From positions 26,416,719 to 26,480,718 of the forward strand of contig NC_054882.1 of NCBI RefSeq assembly GCF_018320785.1: DNA of 64,000 nucleotides, read 5' to 3'. Shown here one piece after another: positions 1-12,800 of the stretch. The translations under genes and the position numbers were made by a program. The stretch's first letter is position 1. Each line of letters starts with the position of its first letter. The notes under the pieces were generated by a model. It was not told the origin of the DNA. It worked only from the letters and a program-made list of their open reading frames with translations, and ran no database searches. The DNA is from Cheilinus undulatus (Eukaryota; Chordata; Actinopteri; Labriformes; Labridae).

Positions 1-100
1 GAGAACATCTTAGCCACAGCGTGAGTGTAAACAACTTTACCATCCACTGGCATGTCTTCTTATAGAGCCATGTATTCCACTTACATGAATGAGATAAGAC

Positions 101-270
101 TCACTTAACTTCAAAAAGCAGTTGACAGATTTCAGGAAGCATCCTCTCTAATGTAGGTGGTTCAGTATGATAACTATCCACAATGATGGCGCCCACATCC
201 ACTGTTATCTTTTGAGGAAGGTCCACCTTTTTCCTGTTCTCCAGACTGAACAAACAGTGAGTTTTAAAGG
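101..270 (-). CDS. Possible exon of an unidentified divergent gene
   Basis: On the - strand an open segment of about 45 residues (including KITVDVGAIIVDSYHTEPP) runs between a good acceptor (tttgttcag, just upstream) and a strong donor (gtgagt) at its downstream end. The composition is protein-like rather than low-complexity. I do not recognise the family. The gene would run off the left edge and be transcribed away from rasgrp1. Confidence 0.4.
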
Positions 271-486
271 AATAAAAGAAGGAACACAAATTGTATTTTT
301 AAAGATGCTAAGGATCTATTTTTTTACTAAACTGATTTGATAAGAGCAAGAAAAAAACGAGTACAGTCTCTGATTTAAAAAAAATATATTTTGATTATAG
401 TTTAGATTATAGATTATGGTTTATTATAAGTGTATGCAATGAAAGATAACCCTTCCTCTTTTATTCTTCTTCCTTAAAGCGAGACT

Positions 487-675
487 TTAGAAGCCAGATT
501 CAATCAGTGATACAGGTTGTAAAGTGTTCACAATCCTGCCACACGTCAAATTTTGACGCAAGAGGTAACCACTGGAGGAGTGGAGAGCCCACTCCGTGTG
601 ATAGAGTGACAGCCCGGCACCACGGCCGCCCACTCTCACACAGGCTGTGGTGACTCTTAATTGTGTAACGTCCAT
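487..675 (-). CDS. Possible first exon of the same divergent gene
   Basis: A 62-codon open frame starting MDVTQLRVTTACVRVGGRGA lies on the - strand only 63 bases from the rasgrp1 start codon. Its GC-richer composition and place beside the rasgrp1 first exon suit a shared promoter. I could not find a convincing donor joining it to the segment at 101-270, so it may be chance. Confidence 0.22.
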   Translation of the reverse strand: MDVTQLRVTTACVRVGGRGAGLSLYHTEWALHSSSGYLLRQNLTCGRIVNTLQPVSLIESGF

Positions 676-738
676 TGACGAGTCAGCACAATGCTGCTGG
701 GAGCGACGAGGCGCACTTAGCCGAGCAGATGCGATGAA
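560..738. promoter_or_regulatory. rasgrp1 promoter/5' leader region (possibly bidirectional)
   Basis: This is a locally GC- and CpG-richer island in AT-rich surroundings, directly upstream of the first rasgrp1 coding exon. No clear TATA box is visible. The possible - strand exon overlaps it, so it could serve both directions. Confidence 0.35.
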
Positions 739-875
739 ATGCTCCCAGCGAGGAGGACACAGATGGACAGCCTAGTTCAGCCGCTCGTCGCCCAGTACCT
801 CGCCATGGGATGCCAGTCAAAAGAAAACAACCAAAACGAAAGTATAACGCCGGATGACAAAGGAAAAGACGACGC
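739..875 (+). CDS. rasgrp1: rasgrp1 coding exon 1
   Basis: It opens at the first in-frame ATG (739; an in-frame stop lies at 718-720) and ends at a strong donor, gtaagt, from 876. Two further in-frame ATGs follow at 763 and 805. The last has the best Kozak context (gccATGg) and would give a protein starting [10 protein letters not shown]. Out of frame, the ATG at 734 opens a 13-codon reading frame that overlaps the 739 start and stops at 775, before 805, which favours use of the 805 start by reinitiation. This N-terminal tail is not conserved in sequence with the human protein. The exon is supported by its splice phase with exon 2. Confidence 0.75.
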
Positions 876-3800
876 GTAAGTCATATATTCATTTTATCTA
901 ATAAAAATGGATCGAAATGCGCGTTGTCGTTAAAAATTAGCTAGCTTATTTCTGTTAGAAAAGCCTGGTAGTTTGCTAAACTAACTCCTTATGTCGCTAA
1001 ATAAACAGGTGTGTCCAAATGTGTGCCCACGCCGTGCGTAAAAGTGAATTGATACCAAACTGCTGTGCGCACAAACGCGCGCCAGGTTAATAAGCACGAT
1101 GTTCTCATAGCCTGCTTCAAAGCTGCACGAGTTTTCCATAAAATGCATCCTTGTTTCTTGTCAGTCAATAGTTTAAACTGGATGTCCGCAATCAACCAAC
1201 CGGCATTTCCCCAACGTAAAGGAAGGAAATGAGAACAATGAGAAACAAAAATCCAAGGGGAGGGGGGCTCTTTGGTCAGAACAATGGCTGCATTTTTGTC
1301 ACTTACATTAATTGTTTAATGTAGAAGTATATGAATATAAAGGGGTTATGGTTTAAACACATGCACATACACACCTAACATCCCTATATGTAAAGAGAAA
1401 CACACTTTCATTCCTCCTGTGCCTCCTCCCTCCTCCCTCTTCTTGTGTTGGTGCTTCTTTAGAAGAGTGACTTCAGGATGTGGCCCCAAGTCCAGAGTTT
1501 CTCCTCCAGGCCGTCCTCACCGGTTCCACAAACCCAGCCCAGCACAAACGACTCCAGGCAAATCCATGATGTCCCTCGGACACCTCACCAAGGGGGCGAG
1601 CTGGGAGGAAATTATCCAGGCCTGTCTGCGCTCCTTTGGTAAGTCCAATCTGAGCTGCTCATTTTTGCAAGGTGGGATACTATCTCTGTTTGTGCCTCGC
1701 CAAATTCCTACAATTCCCTGGAAATGCTGGTTTGAGTTTGACTCATGCTTTCATGCAGTATTTTTCTCTGTTTTTTAAAAACAAAACAATTAGATAAGAG
1801 GCCTACATCTTAGTTTGTGTGAGAACATGCAGTGCCATGGTTTCCCAGAAGTCTTTGTTTTTTTCCATGATGCTACAAATCTCCAACAAGTTCGGGCAGG
1901 CCTTTCAGCGCCCATAGCAAGCTTTGTTTTTGAAAGTGAAAAGGATTTGTTAACAGAGCCAAAGTCATTTTTCTTTAATGGCATTTTTATATTTTTGAAA
2001 CTGTATTTGTTAGTATTTGTGCTGTATGCAAAATATTGTGCAGGTTTTGTAAACAAGAAAAAGGAACAGCAGTGATTGAGTAGGCTGTAGTTGGATCAAT
2101 CAGGCAAATATCATTGGCTTCATCAAGTTGTCTGAAGTGCTCTCAGATTTATGGTGATTGCATCTCTGAAGAGACGAGCTTTCAAATTGTCGTTGCCTGG
2201 TTACACAAATGGAGCAAAAGCAGTGGAGAGGTGTTACAATGGGCTGCACATAAAATGACATCCAGTAACTCAGTTTATCTTTAAAAGGGTGGAACCACAA
2301 ATAAGTGACAGCCTGCTGCTTGTCCCAGAGTCACAGAGGAGCCAGGTTACAGTTAGACATTGTATTATGATTGGGGTCTTCCGTATCTTGATTAAACGGA
2401 CCACAGTCCTGCTCCACTTTGGGCCACATCATACGTGAACCCCTAAGGTCTGCCAGTCCTGAACCTTTTTAAATGTGAGAGTGCACGTAAGAGCTATTTG
2501 AAGGATTACCTGATGGCAGCTTCAAGCCTCACTGAACCAAAAGGTCAGCTTCACTCTTCAGATGCTGACTAGCCTTTGAAATGTAGCAAACCATGAGGTG
2601 TGGATCAATGGCTGTTGACATCATCAGTGTGTCCAGAACACACTGGACTTTGCTGCAATGCATGCTTACCCCATTATCCCCCAAATCATATAAACTGTAG
2701 TTGTGTGTTTTTCTAGGATTTAAATATCATCTGTGTATCGTTTATGAGCTAAAACATCAAACAATATATTAACAGTGAGTGTGTTTGCACACACAAATAA
2801 ACCATCATTATCTGATGTCTGTATTTAACTGATTACCCAATTTTGCAAACAGCATAACCTGATTTGTTTTGTACATAAAGGCCATTATTGCATTATTAAT
2901 AGTCAGATTAACACTCCTAACTTTTTACCAAATAATCAGTTTTATTCAGTGCATGTGTACTGTTTGATCTGGTTTCTTTTGTTCTATTACATCTGTGCCA
3001 AGAAAATGCAAACATGGTGAGCAGCAGCAAGAGAGTTAAATGGAAAAAAAATGTCCTTCACTTACTGGACGGGAAGAAATATGGAAATGGTCAAATACTT
3101 TTTAAAGTGTCAAGAAAAATGGCAAAGATTAGATTTACTAAAAGTGTAGAAGAGATTCTATGCTGCTGGTAATGATTAGCTCTCTATACTACGAGACAAA
3201 ACAATATGAGCTGTACTGTACATCAGAGCTACGACTAAGGAGTCAGGACCGACACAACCCCTGCCCTACTGCATGAGCATACCAAAAGACTTAGAGGCTG
3301 TGTGGACGAGAAAAGCCAGTTTAGTTTTATTGTCTTACATTGTGCACTTGTCTAAGATATCTAACCATGACAGATTCATGTTAAATAGGTTTTATTTTCC
3401 AATAATGTAGAACTGAGGTGTCAATGTAGTTTATTGCCATCACCAGATTAGTGCCACTTACTGATTTAATGTAATCATATAAAATGCTCAGCTAGAATTA
3501 AAAAGTCAGTCGGCCTGATGAAAAGCCTTCAAACTCCATCTCAGTGTTTCCAACCCTTTTTTAATTATTTCAACAGCTGTATTACAAAAACTCCAGCACT
3601 CTAGTTGCTTTGCTTAACCTGATTAAATTCAATTTGAAATGCAAATCTCAATAAAGGTGTATGTAATATAGGTGCTTCTATTTGTAAAAACAAAAATGTC
3701 ATGAAAATGTATATATTTGTATTCACTTAACTAAAAAAAATGTAGAGCTAATGTAGCCTTCAGCTAACTTCTCAACCCTTTATTTGTCAATTTAGTTAAC

Positions 3801-6800
3801 ACTTTGACTGTTATCCATTAAGCACTTTTACCATTTCCTGTTATTTTTAGTGAAATAACTTTTTAGCTAACCGCTTTACTGATCATCCAGTATTACTTAC
3901 ATTTGAATCATCCTTTAATGATTCCTTACTAACTGTGTTAGCCATTTATCCATCACTGTTAGTTATTTTTGCAGCTGGCATTTATTTTTATTACTACTGT
4001 TATTTTTGATCAAAATAAAACCGTTTATAATTTACTTTATAGTAGCAATTTAAGCTATTGGTCCATCACATTTAGCAAACTTTAAGCCAAGACCTCTACT
4101 TTACTTCAAACTATTTATTTTAACATTCCAAAATTAAGCTAACTTATTAGATTTGCCTATTTTCTTGCATTTCCACCATTTATCCTTTACTCTAAGCTAA
4201 ACATTTTAACCATTATTTTAGCTTTTTGCTTAGCTAACTCTATTCATTACTTAAAGCCATTTGCTAAAACTTACCATTAGTTTTAGCTAACTTTGACATA
4301 ATATCTCTGTGCATTCATTAGAGAGATATTTTGATATTTTTGATGTTGAGATGTATGAGGTACTTGGTAATAGTAGTGATATTAGCCTCCAGTGCCTCAG
4401 TGAGAGTTGGAGGAGCGTTTCAGGATGCGCTGGAGGAAGTTAGGCCATGCAGAGTAGCAGCATTTGAACAGTTGTTTAGGTATGCGGGTTACGACAGACA
4501 CAAAAACAACAAACTAAGCTAATAGTGAAAAATAAAACAGCAAAGATTTCTTTTTTCTGATAGTGTGCATTTGAACTAACAATGTTTTTTGGCCCATTTT
4601 AACCTAAAGCTCGCTAAGTTTTGCGCAGGTGGCATAGCCTATCCATTTTCTACACTGTATATCCCTGCTGGTACAAGCAGGGAGTCATCTTAAAGGTGAC
4701 ACACACTGAAATCATTGCAGGCTAATGACAATATTGCCAGGTACAATTCAACCCAACTTCAAAAACACTGAAATATCCCTTAAAGCTAAGCTTTCAACCA
4801 TTCATCCTTTGTTCTAAGCTAACTACTTTAACCATTTGTCTAGATTCTAGCTTAGCTAACCTTTTTAACACAATCACTTAAAGCCATTTAATTAAAACGT
4901 ACATCAGTTTTAGCTAACTTTTATATACTATTTCTGTGCGTTCATAAACCAAAACATTAAGTTGTTCCTCTTTATTTGCAGCTGATAGACTGCTTTGCTC
5001 TATTGCCAGATAGCTTAAGAATCTTGCTACCTGTTATCCATTATGTTAACCAGTTTCAACCATTTTTTGTAAACCTTTATCTGACTTTTGTCAGCATTAG
5101 CTTATCACTTTTATCTAATGTTTTAGCTAACTTTTCAAACAGCCCACCTACTTTAAGAAATGTATTTTGTTTTATCATCACTTTTAGCTTTCTATTTGGA
5201 TATTTTAAACTATTTCATTATTTATTCATTTCTTAATTCCAAATGTCTTTACCTGTTGTCCAGTCATTAGCTTACTTTCTAATAATTTTTAAACAGCCAT
5301 CAATTACATTAAGTTATTATTCAATCTTTTACTCAGTTTTAGCTTACTACTATATTCAGATACAGTCAGTCCCAAAGTGCATATGTCTGCACTAAATAAC
5401 AAACATTATGAGTGCATAAGTGTGCATAATACATTCACATTAAGAAGTATTCTCAAATACAGAATACTTCTTGCACACTCAAAACCGTCCAAGTATTGTG
5501 TTTGGAATAATGGACACTTAGCACCCTCAATGGACGCTATATTGGTGACATAGCAGATGTTGTACTGCTCACATGCAAGCACGCTAGTTAACGTTAGCAT
5601 TCGTAAGTTAGCTAGTGTATTATTAGTAGTGACATCAGATATCAATCAAGAAAAAAGGTATTTAAGACTACATAAGTTAATTTTCTGTAAGTGAGTAATG
5701 TTAACTTAAAATACAAGTTATATGAATTTAATAACGAATGAAAATAACCATTGACTTTTGAATGTAATCGCCTAACATCTGCGTCTGCTGTTAAAAGGAA
5801 GTAGAAGAAATCGTGGCAGTCAACCCTTGTCACTTCCTGTAACTGCAAAACGGTAGTGCTTGATTTGAGACAATACTAACCTGCTGTTATAAAGTGCTCT
5901 TTACTGCATTTAACTGTACTGTAATACAGTATAGTAACAGTAAATAATACAGTTTAGTAACAGACGTATGTGATTTGGGACATGCAAATACTTCCCTCCA
6001 TAAATGTAACCATTACTCTTAAAGCCTCTTGCAGACTACTTTGTCCTATTGCTCTGTGCAAGTGTAGTAGCTGACTGAGTTAGATGGTTATGTTATTAGT
6101 TATATATAAAATAAGATCAAACATTTGGCCCTGTGCACTCAGTATACAGAAAGATAGCATCATCCTGATTCCTCTAACACAAAGAGACCATCTCGTCTGA
6201 TAGGCTCTGTTAAAACAAGGAAAAGCCACATGCTGGATTGAAGGGGGTGATGATTGTCAAAGATAACCCCAAAAGTGGGCCAGGCACTGTGTGCTTTCAG
6301 CAGTGTTTATCACCATACACTATCATACATATCCACTGTAGCGGGTGGCAGCTTTCCTAATTCTCCAGCCAGGAAAAGACAGTCCAGAAGGGATTTCCTC
6401 TTGCATTTAACCCTGCATGAGGAGGGTTAGTGGTTTTAGGGTTGTGAAAAAGTATGGAGCAATTGTTCACCTGATGTAGAGTCATGACATCCTGTTGTGG
6501 ATTAACCTTAGGTTTGACCCGATTACTGTTAAACTGTGATCTAAAACGTGTATGTATTGGAATTTTAGTAAAAGATGTTTAGAGCTGAGTTTACCTAAAA
6601 TTTAAAGAGGACATGTCACTCTATACACTATACAAATATATGTTTAACTGCATGATGAGGTTGTTACTGTACCAGCTTGATCATTACAAAAACTGAATCC
6701 TTGTTTCACTTGTCTTTCCACGCTCACATTGACACGGCTGGTGAGGTCATTAACATTCACTGGGTTTAGCTGCAGGTGGCTGCGTGTCATGAACAGAAAC

Positions 6801-9800
6801 ACACCCCATGCAGGATATGAGGGCTGGATTAGTCAGCTGCGGCTGGAGCACTGAGTTGCTTACAGATAACAAAGATTGGAAAACATGTTGCCATGGTGTC
6901 TGAGGTATTTCCAAGGTGATATGGTTTAAAAGTGGGTCCATGGACGCCCAGTGTCCTTGATGGTATCAAGATACTGCTAGAGCTTAAAGGAAAATATTTC
7001 AGCCTCAGAATTCACAGATGTTATTTTCCTGCAAGTTGTGTTCATCTCTACAGATTGTGGGTGGAAGATTTAGAGCATCCCATTACATATAAATAGTGTT
7101 GTCAAACACTAGCATGTGGCAGTGGTTTCAAGTTGAACAAAAGATAAGTGGTTTGATGCTCCACTCAAGCAGACAGACAAATGTGTTTTCTGTGATTATA
7201 TGTCCAATCTGCTAATGTGACACACTGAGTAATATTTTGAACACACGTAGTCACATTTTTCAAAGTGGCTGACAAGAAAGATTCTCATGTTGTGGGTCTG
7301 ACGATTTCAGAGGTGAGACAGGGGTCCAGTCACAAAGAGAGGAAGTAAGATACATATGCAAGGAAAAAGGAAGTGAAAAAGGTAGTGAGACAGACAAGTA
7401 GTGGAGGTTCACACACTCAGGCAAACTTTGAAAAAAGAGCCAGTGTTTGAAAAAGTGGCGGATCGTAATAGAGTATGCATCGGTTTATCTGGTTACCTTT
7501 ACACACTGTCTCTGTGGGTGGAAATACTGTGTAGTTTTCATCGGAGTACAATGCTCTGCTTATCACTTTTCTTTATTTCCTCTAATTCAGTGCAGAAGTT
7601 GATAAAGTATACGTGTTTTACAAATTAAGTATCAATGAAGCAATAAGTCTGACTACTGGGTTTACTCAAAGTATGGTCTGTCCATAATCCAAGTTTCAGT
7701 AATGTTTTTGTAAGCCCTCCTACATTTCATGTTTGCTTTCCCATAACAGAGTGATCATTTCTGCCATTAGAATTTTTTCAGATAACTTTTCAGAATGTCC
7801 ATTGAAGTTTAAATTATTTCAGAAATGTTGGAAATGTTTGCAATTAAATTTTCAGGAATTTTTCATGGACATTTTAGGGAATTTGTCTTGATAATTTGGG
7901 GAATTTGCGTGAAAATTTTCAAGTATTTTCATGGAAATTTTAGGGATATTTTTGTGTGTTTTGAAGAGTTACATTGGAAATCTTAGAGGGAATTTGCTTT
8001 GATATTTTCAGGTATTTTCTTGGAAATTTGGGACATGTATGTGTGATTTATTGGGGAATTTGAAAAACATGGACATTTCAAGGAATTAGTTTGGATGTTT
8101 GAAGAAATTTTCCATCTTTTTTTTAATTTTGGGGATATGTATTTGTAAATTTTGGGGAATCTGATAAGAAATTTATGAGAGGAATTTGCATGTAATTTTG
8201 GGGGACATTTAAAAAAAAAAAGGAAAAACTAAATCTTGTTCAAAGACAGGGCTGAGCTTTCAAACTTATCAGGCTCTACTAATCCCAAATAACTGGAAGA
8301 AACTAAAAATGTATTCCAAACAAAAGCTCAATTCTCAGGCGGTTAATGCTCCTGTGAGTAACTTTCGGCTTGTGGCACATTCAGTGCCCCCTGTGGACAA
8401 CAGAAATTAAGTGTTGTTATGTAATGAGAAATATAATGCTGCATTCTTTTAAAAGTCAAATTTATCACATATATGTCCCTCACAATAAGCATTTGCTGTG
8501 TGATTGTTAAATTAGTTAATTAATTACAAAATTCAAAGTTGTTTTGGCGGCGTGCTGTCATGTGTGCCTCGTCTCATGTCTACCCCACAGCAGTGGTTTC
8601 ACACATTACAAAACACGTGTTGATAAAGGCAATCTTCTTACTTATTGCACTGTTTGCTATTTTAGGTCATGAAGAGATATTCATATAATTTCTAGTCTGT
8701 ATCATACAGCCAGCTTCAATTCCCCAACGTAGCTTTAAGCTATTAAAATCCTAACATTAATAGATTAGGCCTGCAAATTCAAAGACATTTAGAAATCATT
8801 TCTTAAAACCCACTTTTATAGATTTGTTTTTATGTGACGTTATCCTCTTATTTTTCCTTTTTCTACTCTTCTTACTTCTTTTTTATCCTATACTAACCTC
8901 TGTTGATTTCCTTTTATTTTTGGCTGTTTTTAGTTTTGGTATTGCTCCCTTATTTTTTACACCTTTATCTCGTTGACTGATTTCCTTCCTCATACTGCTT
9001 CTCTCACATATTTTTATTTTATTGCTTATTTGCCTCAAGTTCAGTATTTCCCACAGAACATAACTGTACTTGGGTAGTAGAGATGTTTAACTTTTTGTGT
9101 TTCTGCCTTTTTTGATTGACTATTCATCAACGGTACGCTGTATAAAGACACTCAAAAACCATAACTTTTGAAATGTCTCACTTGATATTTCATAATGAGG
9201 TAAGATTTGAGCTGCATGTGTGAAGGAAGCTTATGTCAAGAAGTGCAGAATTGACAGCTGAAAGAAGCTGCAGGAAATGTTGTAAGTGCAGCATATGAAA
9301 CCAAATTTTTCCCATGACACGTCACACCTCAAGCAGTGCATTTATAGGAGACGTACTGGTGGAGGCCTCCCTCGTGCACGAGGAGGATGATTTTATACAA
9401 ATAGGAAGTGGTCCACTATACTTTGGTGCTTTTGCTGTTGGTCATTTGTCTTTGAGTTCTGTAGCTTTGTTCTTAGGTTTGCTTGTACACATGTTAAAGC
9501 CCTCAGTCAGCCCATGTTTTAAAAGTACTATACAAATATTATCATTTGCACTTAGTTACATATGCTGAAAATGCTGTGTCCAGCTGTTCAAATTAAACAA
9601 TACATCTTTATGAAAGCATGTATTTTTGACTCATTTATAAGAAGGGCTTCATTTATTTGAAATCTAGCGTGTCAGGGTACTTCTTCTTGACATTTCCCCA
9701 GAGACTCTCTATGGGTCTATGGGTCAGACTAGTTGGCTGGCCAGTCAAACAGTAGTACCAAGGTCAGCAAACCAGTTTCTGGTAGTTTTGGCTTCACTAT

Positions 9801-12800
9801 GGGCAGGTGTTAAGTTCTGCTGGAAAAGGAAATCAGTATCTCCATAAGACTTCTTAGCAGATGGAAGCATGAACTGCACTTAAATCTCATGGTAGGCCAC
9901 TGACAGCGTTGACTCTGGGCTTGATAAAGAACAGTGGACCAACAACAGGTGATGACATGTCATATCAAACCATCACTGACTGTGGAAACTGAAAACACTG
10001 GACTTCAAGCACCTTGAATTCTGGGCTTCTCAAATCTTCCTTAGGGTGCTGGTCCCTTGAATCCTAAATGAAATGCAAATTTACTTCATCTGAAATAAGG
10101 ATAGTCCAATCAGCAGTCTTCTCCATGATTGTGGTTGTTTGTACTGAACCAGAATGAGAGAATGAAGGCTCAGGAAACCTTAACAAAAGGGTCTTTTGCA
10201 CAATATTCTAATACTTTGAGATAGTGGATTTTAGATTTTTTGTGAGCCAACAGCCATAATCATCAGGATTAAAACAAAAAAAGTCTTATTTCACTTTGTA
10301 TGAGATGAATATAAAATGTATAAATAAAAAGTTTAACTTTTTGAAGTGAATCACAGGGTAAAAAATAACTTCACCATGATATTCTGATGTTTTTTAGATG
10401 CACTTGTATGGTACCAAGACCGTGACAAACAGAGAGAGGGTAGGTCCAAAAGTGATAAATACATTGTAGCTTTTATTTTTTCTTTTAGGTATTATTGAGG
10501 AAAATAAAGATATTGAAAGTTAGCAGCCTTATGGTTGGTTTTGGTCCAAAATTATCCAAAAATCTCCAAACATTTGAATACATAAGCAGATGCACCTGAA
10601 TTTAATTTGAACCACTTCATGATATCACAACAGTAATGGGTGGAAACTGAAGCTGAAACACCCACAGGATTTGTGAGATGCCACTGATTCTTTTTCCTTT
10701 GAATAACACCTAAACAAAGAAAAAAGTGTGTCACACTAATTTTATTAAAGCTGGTGACTTGTCGTCTCTCATTTTCTCTCCACTATACACCATTAAACCC
10801 CTGTTTTTTGCCTTGCAGACTCAGACGGTTGTTTGTGTGGAAGCAGCCACGTGTTGAACATCAGCCTGACCATGCACCGTCTCCTCATCTCCTCCAGTGA
10901 CCTGCTGGATAAACTCATCGCTCTATATCCTTCAGCTGTCTGGTGTGAAGCTTTAACTTCCTTCACAACCCAGCAGGGCTATTCAAAGTGTACTTTTTGC
11001 CCATATTGAGAACTGAATGTAACGTCAGCTTGCTGCCTCTGCTTCGTGCCACTTTCCTGTGGTTGTCAACAGCAACAGGAGATCAAGCTTGTACTTGGCT
11101 CACAATGAAGGCTGTAGCTGTCAGTGTAAAATGTGATAGGCAAGTGGCAGTTCGTGTTTACTCCTGCTGTCAGTTTGTGTAGACCTTTTACGTCTATCTT
11201 TTTATCCTCCATTCTTAGCCTTGTGCACTCAATAGCGGCCAGCAGTGAATGCTATAGTCCCTCTTTTTGAAAATGTTTGTTTCTACCTTTGTCTTTTTCT
11301 CCACTTCACACCTAAAAAGCATGCTTTTTTGTTTCTTTTAAGGTCTCGTGACTTGAGTGGAGTGGCTGTAATCGAGGCTTCCATTCAGGAAAGATCAGCA
11401 GCGTCACACAGCCTCTCAGAGGGGCCTATTTGCCCTGACAAGGTTCCAGGTGTTAATTACCACTGCCTCTTTCTCACACAAGCCCTCTTGAACTATATAT
11501 AAACACAGACCCTTTATTGCTTAAGGAGGACACTGCTCAAATGAACCCACGTCAGAGTGTGCATCAACGCCAAATGCCCTTCTGCTATTTTTAACCCCCC
11601 TCGTACTGATCCGAAGATCCAAAAGGATACATGAAATAAATTCAGAGAGTAGGTAAGGATCAGGGAGAGAGGCACAGGGGCCATTAACAGCCTTCTTCAC
11701 AGTCTGGCCTTGGGATTGTGTGGGCGGTTCTTCTGCTCCCATGACGCAATTAGTCTTTTTATGTGGATCACTTTAAGCTGATTCCTGCCAATCGAGAGCT
11801 GTAGTGTCCGTTTGTTTATTGAAGCTGCTTCGTATGAAAAGGAAGTGCCTTTGTGTGCACTGTATATAAATTTAAAGGGTCAGTTTTCTGTGGTCACCTT
11901 GCATGAATAAAAAGGAACAGTAATGAATAAAAAGAGGATATTGATTGAAGTGTCGTCACCGTCCTGCTACTGAACAATGCACATGAATCAACAGTTGCTC
12001 CGCAGTATATGAGGCATGGATTGTGTGTTTTTTTGTTTTTCATTTTCTTCTGTATGCCAGAATGATTCAGTGACGCTCATCAGAGTTGTGCTTCCTCCCA
12101 CGTTACCAAATGCCACTTCTGTTCGCCTTTTGTTTAGTTGCTGTAGACTTTATTAATGAGCTGTTTATTGCAGAAAAAACTCTGATACCATATGTTCACT
12201 CTTTACTCACAACATACCTGTCCTGAACAGTGTGAAAGATCAGCAGATTTCCCAACAAGCTGTTTTCACCCAAACAAAAGGGCTGCTAACTTTCAGACTA
12301 AAAACATGGGCTGATATTCACAACATCTGCTCCTTAACCAAAGCTCTTACATTTAAATCAGCACTGGATAATGAGCAGCCAGCAGAGTGTCAAAGGATAT
12401 GCTACCTCATCAGGTGAGTTTAACACTCATTTAAGACTAACTTTGATTTTGTTTTCCCATATCTTTCACATGGTATCATCTCTGAACCATAGATACTGGA
12501 TCCAGGAGTTCTGGATGATGTTTCGGCTACACCACAGTTTGTCAGACAGCCTGGAGCAGTTCAGAGAGCTGATCAGGGAGCAGGGACAGGAGCGTCTTTG
12601 CTCTCTCCTAGAGACCAAATGGATGTAAGTGTTAATCTCTGACCAGCTGGCAACTGACACCACTCTCAGTTGTTTGTTCAGTCAAGAATTTACCATCATC
12701 AGTCATGATACAGGCTATGAATGGTGAATTATATAAATGTGAGGTGGTAATGTTGCTTTAGAACCACCAGGGATCTCTCTATACGCATGTGGACAAAATT

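Larger units (their letters stand above)
1639..10818 (+). other. rasgrp1: rasgrp1 intron 2 (about 9.2 kb)
   Basis: GT-AG intron, the longest of the gene. It holds two degenerate low-complexity repeat tracts (about 3780-5300 and 7800-8210) and a Tc1 relic (9648-10411). Elsewhere I see only short chance reading frames. Confidence 0.9.

Noticed and set aside
1419..1778. A 119-codon + strand frame starting before rasgrp1 exon 2
   Set aside because: Only 1463-1638 is coding; the rest reads into both flanking introns across clear splice sites.
10925..10940. A GT donor a few bases after rasgrp1 exon 3
   Set aside because: Using GT at about 10937 would add residues absent from the family, break the phase with exon 4 and rely on a poor donor, while the AT-AC pair fits perfectly.
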